NCBI GenBank assembly: GCA_037953625.1
Contig: CM075653.1
Coordinates: forward strand, 98,311,639 to 98,375,638
Source: Crotalaria pallida
Lineage: Eukaryota > Streptophyta > Magnoliopsida > Fabales > Fabaceae
Reading direction: 5' to 3'
Length of the DNA: 64,000 nucleotides
The notes under the pieces are model-generated. The model made no database searches. It saw only the letters and a list, made by a program, of their open reading frames with translations, and was not told the origin of the DNA. The position numbers were made by a program, and so were the translations under genes. Shown piece after piece: positions 57,790-64,000 of this stretch. The number at the start of each line of letters is the position of its first letter. The first letter of the stretch is position 1.

Positions 57790-59753
57790 TGTAACACCCC
57801 GCATTTTTCCCATACGTGCGTAAACGATTTCGTCGAAATAAACCTCGAACTTTTGTGATATAAAAGATTTTCAGAAAAGTATTTTACGTAAGAAAGAAAT
57901 AAAATGATGATTTTCAAAGATTTTTATAAACAAAATGTTTTTATAAATGAGAAGAGAATGATTTTGTTGATTTGATTCATAAGAAATGAATTGTGATTTT
58001 ATTAAAAGAAGGTTTTTATTTGAAATGAAATATTTGAGATTTTTGAGTTTGTAAACTTGGAAAATTCGTATCTTTTTAACCGTAACTCGGATTTTTACAA
58101 TCTTTATATCGAAACGATCGTCTTGAAACATAGATTTTGAAAATATTATTTTTGGAATTTTCTGGATTGATTTATAAAAATTTATTTTCAGAACTAAGAA
58201 ATACGAATTTCGGAATTTGTGTTTTAAAGAAAATAAATCTATTGATTTGGCTTGAATTTTTATGTGAAATGTGTTTGATTTGGTGTATGTGTGATATATG
58301 ATACATGAACTTATATGTGTGAAACTAATTATGTGAATGTGATTACTTAAAGAAATGATTGCATGAATTAATAATTATAATAGAAAATAAAAATGTAAAT
58401 TGTATGTATATGTGTGTGATATGGTATGTATGTGCATGTGTGTATAATATACGTATGAATGTGTATGTATGTACGTGTGTATGTGTGTGTAAACTAGGAG
58501 TATAATTCCCTAGAAGCTTAGTAAGTAAGTAAAATCCTAACCAAACTAAAGTAGAACCATGAACCAAACCAAACTAAGTTAGTAAACTCTAACTATTAGC
58601 TAACTAATACTTAGCCCTAAGTGACCCCTAAGGCTCTAGCCCATCCTACCTTGTCCCCTTGCATTTTATAAAATCCACCCATGCATCTTTTTGTAAGCCC
58701 AAAACTACCCCTCCCAATTATGTGTAACCGAAATTAAACCCAAGGGCATAAGAGGGAAAGTGAATTTGCCTATATATATGTGGTTAGCTTAGTTCATTTC
58801 TCCCATTCCATTTTCATTTCTTCCACCAACACCAACACACATCTAAGAGCCCATTAAACTCTTAGAGAGAAAAAAAAAAGAAATAGAGAGAGAGAAAGGG
58901 AACATGGCCGTGAGGCATAGAAGAGAAGGAGAAGGAAAATCCATGTTAGATCAAGCCTTGTTCTTTGAAGATCCAAGTATTAGGAGCTAGAAGAACCAAC
59001 CCATTTCATGGTAGGACTTGAAGATCCAAAAGAAGACTTGTAATAGTTTAGATTTTTCTTTTGATCTATATTCTTTCTTCTTGCATGTTTGTTTTTATGG
59101 CTCGAAAGTTGAGTTTGTGAGTTGTTATTCTTTGATCTTGGACTTTATGGACTTAAGAATAATTTGTAATATGTTAAACTTATGCTTGATGTTTCGGTTG
59201 AGGATTTTATTTGATGGATCTAATATTTTTTCTAACTAAAAACTTAAGGATCTAAAGAAAGGATAAAATTTTGTGAAAATCTAAAAATTAACTTTCTTGC
59301 ATGTTTAATTTTCTTTCTCTAAACCGTGATCCATGTGTGTGCTTGTGATTATTTGACAAGTAATTGCATGATCTAAGCTTAGTTAATAATAAATTGAAAT
59401 TCTTTAGCTTTGCATGTTAGATCCTTTTTGCTAGATCTTGATCTATGATGTGTCTTCATAATTATTTGTTGAATAAATTTATGATCTAAACTTAATTTGT
59501 AAAAAGTTTAAGTTTCTAGTCTTGCATGTTGGTCTAATGATGTTATTAATTGTTTTAAGTGTGTGCATGTAGTTATTTTTGTTGATGAATGAAAAATATT
59601 TAGATCTTTGGTTTGCATGTTAATTTTAATGAAAAGATCATGTTTTCCTTTTTGTTGTATGCCATGGTTTTTGAGAAAAGAATTAAAGGAACCAAGTTTA
59701 AAAAAAATAATTTTCAAGTCTAAACATTATTTAATCTAATGTTTGATCATGTG
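57790..59753 (+). repeat. Element D right LTR, to F insertion
   Basis: Starts TGTAACACCCCGC; has the motif CCGTAACTCGGATTTTTA, a TG-rich tract (58385-58495), TATATATA at 58771-58778 and the leader (58900-59060). Closer to C than to D's own left LTR in this part. Ends at F; candidate target ATGTG at 59749-59753. Confidence 0.8.
58771..58778 (+). promoter_or_regulatory. TATA box of element D right LTR
   Basis: TATATATA about 980 bp into the LTR and about 280 bp after the TG-rich tract, as in element B. Confidence 0.6.
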
Positions 59754-62700
59754 TGTAACAACCCGATTTTCCTAACTCAAAAATAACTAACTTTTATTCA
59801 TTTAAGTTGTAAAAATGAGGCCAAATTTTTTTTTTGTAAAACATTATTGAAGTGTTTAAAAACATTACGAAAGCGTTCTTGCTATTCTTCAACATTCTTT
59901 TTCGAAAACCGAGTTGTTACTAATACCCAAAACTTATCCAGTTGGGTTTACAAAACATTTTTCAGAAAAAAAATGGTTTAGTTCCAATTTAAAATGTTTC
60001 ATCAAAAGGCCATTGGACCTTCTTCATAAAGTTGTAATAAAATAGGGCGTGCTTCAGAAGAAGCTCAGTTACATCATTAGTTCAGAACATAGGTAATCCG
60101 TAACACAAGATAGGCACCACCATCTATCCCTACAACACTATCCTTAAACTACTCTGTTGAAGAAAATTGGGTGAAGATCCTTCTTCTTCTTACGTTCTCT
60201 CTTCACTCTCGAAGATGAAGCCCTTCTTGTTGCTGCCTCTTCATTGCTAATGGATTCCAACTCCGCTCCATGGAGAAGGGAAGAGTTCCGCCGGGTCTCG
60301 TACCGAAACTTCTCTGCATAGTTCTTATATCCTCGCACGGTGACTTGTCCCAAGTGTGGCTCCAAATCAGCTGCACTAAGTTGATGTTCCGGATCTGGAA
60401 TCACGATCTGGGTGTAGCCGATCCAACCCAGCCACTTGGAGTGTGCTTCCATCCTCTTCCATATTTACTCCACGTGGTAACGTCCATGCCATACTCTATC
60501 TGCCCGTTGAGATACCAGTGACACCGATATGCCAACGAACAGGAGAGAGTAAGCGATCCGAACGACGTATCGTCGACGGTGTAGGATTACGATAGGCAAC
60601 ATAATAGGACCAGACAAACATACAATACAAACACACAGTAATCAAGTATCTTATCAACATTGTTCTCGTTATTATCTCTCATTATTTTATCGATTTATTT
60701 TACTTCTTGCAAACATTCTTTCCTTTCCCTCTCTTTTTCTTTTCACAACTTTACTACATTTTCCATCCAGATTTATCAATTCACAATCTTTATTGATCGG
60801 GGAATTTTAAGATCTTATCGAGGTATTCATTCCGTTCTCGGCTATCACACACGTCTACATCTCCTCGGTCATCCACCCAACCTAGTCGGAAGCAAACAGG
60901 AGTACGGGACCTTTACCGTGCGGGCACGACTGCTGTCTCAAACTCAAATGGCCCCAGGCCAGGAGGTCTCAGCCTCAAATCATAATCATATCAATTCATA
61001 TACATGGCACACTGTCTCACAGTGGCAAACAAGATGCCCCACTCCAGTCCCTCTCACTGTTCTAGATTTGCAATCTAGGGGGCGACAGTATGTTTCTAGT
61101 GGGCCCACAGAACTTACCACGACATTAGACCCAGTCCCTACCACATTAGTACGCCACATGTGGAGTTTGTTCTGCCTAGAAACATACTCTAGACTTCTTG
61201 ACGTTTCACCGTCATCGTCCTCCCCTAATGCAATCTCCTCCTAAGTATCCGCTGATACTTATGGTTTCTTCCTCTCCACTACTTCACACTCTCATACCTC
61301 ACTGCGTATGTCTTTTAAAGTCTTTTATCTTTTAATTAACCTAAGGTCGGCCCATCCTTCGTGCATCCCTTCAATGAGTCTCGACCACTAACTTGGCACA
61401 GTCTTTCTCTCATCATTTCTCACATAGCATAGAGCTGGGGTCACATCACTGAACTCTCAACTGATATCTCATTTCACAAAATACATTTCCCATCTCTCTT
61501 AACAATCTCATTCCACAATCTTTTCTCAAAACAACCTTTTCACAACCCTCTCAGAATACCTTTTTATGAGCTTCCACAAAACCTCATTTCATAAACATTT
61601 TCATAAAATTCCCTTCAAAACTTTACTGAAAATACTTTTTATGATATTTCTCAAAAACCTCTTTTCAAAAACATTTTCAAAAGAATTTCTTTTCACCGAT
61701 CCTTTTCTAAAAATTTCTTTTCACCATTCTCCACAAAATCTCTTTTCAAAAATCTTTTCGAAAATCTCTTTTTCAAAAACCCTTTTCAAAACTACTTTTC
61801 AAAAACCTTTTCAAAGATTACCACTTTGCTGAGCGCTAGTGGAGGAGCAAGCTCAACTCGACACTAGTCCCAGACTAAAACCAAAACAAAAGGAGCCCAG
61901 CTCCGCTCAAATCACATCTCATATCCACATTCACATCACTCTCCCCAGCCCTGGCTCGTTCTCATCATTATCCTCAATTTCATTCCCCAATTATCAACTC
62001 TTTCTTTCCTTTCTAGCACATACCTTATTTCCAATCATTAGATCTTTCTCATTGTGTCTTTACTTTCAATTTCATTACTTTCTCAACTTATTCCTTTCGT
62101 TTTCATTTCTCATTCAGGATGTGTCTATCAACATATTACTCATTTATTTTAACAATAATAAATATCATCAGGCATAATGAAATAAAAACATAAAAGCATG
62201 CTATCAATCACACACTCATCACACAACAACATTGTGGCCTTTGTCACCTTCGTATAAGTGGCCACGCAACACAGACAATTGCCACTTATACTACTGACTC
62301 CGAACCACTTAGTTCCGATCTTTGAGATGATACGGAATGTCCTAATATATCACCTAACTACCACGGTGTCTTAGGAAAGCTTCTCTCTCACCTGAGGTCC
62401 AGCAACGTAATGCGTACCGTCTCCTCGAATCCGTTTTGTTGTCGGCTGCCCCAATCCCTTGTCTTTAAGATTTCCTCGTACTAAATAAAATACACTTACG
62501 TTATTGTCTGGTTCTAAGAAAATCTTTTCTTATTTCATGACACTTTCTGTTCTTAATCGAAAGACTTAAAACACTATTGTTTTATCAAAACAATCGTCAT
62601 ATTTTCTAGCACTTTAATTATTTTAAAATCATTTGAAAACATTTAATAAAATGGTTTAAATCTTTTGATTTGGTTGCTGGTCCGTCTTGGACAGCACCTT

Positions 62701-64000
62701 AAACATGTTCAAAAACACCAAAAAATTCACCGTTTTCGTCCCGACTTTTTCTTAAATCAATTATCACTTAAAAACTTTACTTTAAGTCTCTTGAACACGT
62801 TTTTAAAGTTAAAAGACAATTCTAAATAATTCTGGACAGCAAGAAATCATTTTACAAAAATAACCTTGATAAAACCTCGAAAACATTTCCAAAAACACTT
62901 TTTACTATAAATAACCCTTTAATTCAAAATAACACTTTTAAAACTCAAATCTTTATTACCAAAACAACTTTGGACAGCCATTAAATACAATCTAAAAATC
63001 TCAAATAAATCAAATCAAATTATTTTAATTATCTTAACACACAATAACAAGTAATACTTCATGAATCAATAAGAGACATGTAATCCACTTAATCAATATC
63101 AAAGTAATTATACAACTCACAAATAGTTCATTGTCACAACACAAGGACACTTAGGAGGCACATATTCACAAACCAAATTGAACTAAAGATATAAATCAAG
63201 CACATTTATTTTTTTCTCACTTTAAACAACTTAAATCCTTTTTCAAAAACTTATTTTCATGCAACTAAATTTCCTAAACTCTCTTATATTACCTGACCGA
63301 ATATAATCAAGAAAAATAAGTTAAGAATTACAAATAAAACACATAAATCAATTTAGTTTATCTCAAGCACTTAAACCTTATTTTCTTCTCTTTCATGAAA
63401 TAAAATCGTTTACCCTTTCTTTCTCTTAGAACCGAATATAAGTATAAGCCTAAACAAGATTTATTCAATATTAAGGATATGAAACCATGAAGTCTTTCAC
63501 TCCACTTTGTTTCAAAAACCGTGAGCCCTTCTTAAAAGAAATTAAGTAAACTTTAATTCATTTTCTCCACTTAAATTAGTTTATCAAATATAGTTTCCCT
63601 CATTTTTCTAATCAAAACCGAATTGGAATAAAGATAGTTATAATACAATTTCAAACAATTAATTTAACATAATTTTACAAGACACACTCATTACTTTTAT
63701 GTCACTTCATTAAAAAAGAATCTAGCCTACTAAACCTAGCTAGGCCGAACCATCATCATGGCAAAAACATGGTTTTGATGCACTTTTCAAACATGAAAAC
63801 CTTAAAATCACCAAATCATATCATGCATTTTTAGACACATAGTTTTGAAAATACTGCTTCCCTTTTCAAACACAAAACCGTGACATGCAACACAAGGATC
63901 AAGACTTTTTGGTTCAAAAACAACATGTATGCATTTGAAGATCAACTTTTTCATAGATCAAAATGAGATTTAAAGCTTTTAAAGGTCAAAAACCCACAAA
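59754..64000 (-). mobile_element. Element F: B-like giant LTR, reverse orientation, runs off the window
   Basis: Begins TGTAACAACCC, the complement of the GGGTTGTTACA terminus. Reading leftward it parallels B's LTR (tail 59754-60650, structured block 60907-61386, purine-rich repeats about 61560-61830, then U5/R-like sequence to 64000). The body lies beyond the window. The 102-, 194- and 112-codon frames on either strand follow LTR sequence and are not called genes. Confidence 0.85.
60907..61386 (-). promoter_or_regulatory. Candidate structured RNA block, copy 7 (element F)
   Basis: In element orientation: hairpin TAAGTATC-AGCG-GATACTTA (61261-61242); P1 61188-61176 with 61099-61087; P2 GCAGAAC with GTTCTGT, outer pair G-U; P3 GGCGT with ATGTC, two G-U; bulge GGGCCCA. 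Spacings of 53 and 55 nt equal those of the other six copies. Confidence 0.72.

Larger units (their letters stand above)
40233..64000 (+). mobile_element. Element D: giant-LTR element, left LTR to beyond window, with nested insertions
   Basis: Left LTR 40233-43681 plus 53980-56082 (about 5.55 kb without the Sirevirus), internal 56083-57789, right LTR from 57790, interrupted at 59754 by F. Primer site, PPT and TG..CA ends are in place. The left and right LTRs agree over about the first 40-60 bp but then diverge strongly, so they may not be sister copies. No gag or pol. Confidence 0.75.

Overview
This window is plant nuclear DNA made almost entirely of nested transposable elements. The lineages present (Athila-type Ty3/gypsy, Sirevirus-type Ty1/copia, chromovirus-like elements with an initiator-Met tRNA primer site, and a CACTA transposon carrying plant gene fragments) point to a flowering plant, probably a eudicot, in a repeat-rich chromosomal region. 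I see no intact host gene, tRNA, rRNA or CRISPR array. Letters A-F below are my own working labels.

Layout, oldest to youngest as the nesting shows. (1) LTR fragment E, 38522-40232. (2) Element B (left end outside the window, to 38521) and element D (40233 to beyond the right end) interrupt E. (3) An Athila element (2010-11989) sits in B's 5' LTR. A 2.7 kb solo LTR (14707-17424) and element C (18363-34703) sit in B's 3' LTR. An intact Sirevirus (43682-53974) sits in D's left LTR. Element F (59754 to the right edge, minus strand) sits in D's right LTR. (4) A Pack-type CACTA transposon (30604-33967) sits in C's 3' LTR. Target-site duplications can be read for Athila (GCCGC), the solo LTR (GAGAG), the Sirevirus (AAATT) and the CACTA (AAT).

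B, C, D, E and F are related non-autonomous LTR retrotransposons of unusual build: LTRs of about 5.5-6.3 kb around internal regions of only about 1.0-1.7 kb that hold no gag or pol. They keep the initiator-Met primer site, a polypurine tract and a TATA box about 0.7-1 kb into the LTR. Most of the LTR would therefore be transcribed as a very long leader.

The most interesting signal is a block of about 500 bp inside these LTRs, found seven times (942-1426, 22537-23041, 29838-30333, 36846-37330, 38605-39123, 54423-54933, and 60907-61386 on the minus strand). It folds into a series of helices whose two arms change together between copies, with G-U pairs on the element's sense strand and constant spacing (53 nt and 55 nt). 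A bulge always carries a short palindrome, but of varying sequence. I infer a conserved structured RNA, possibly a packaging or dimerization signal that lets protein-less elements use another element's Gag.

Coding content is limited to: the Sirevirus gag, pol and a third ORF (all open, LTRs almost identical, so probably very young); the Athila gag-pol (one frame, broken by three stops); and fragments of an ascorbate peroxidase gene and an NSUN5-like RNA methyltransferase gene, with introns, inside the CACTA element.
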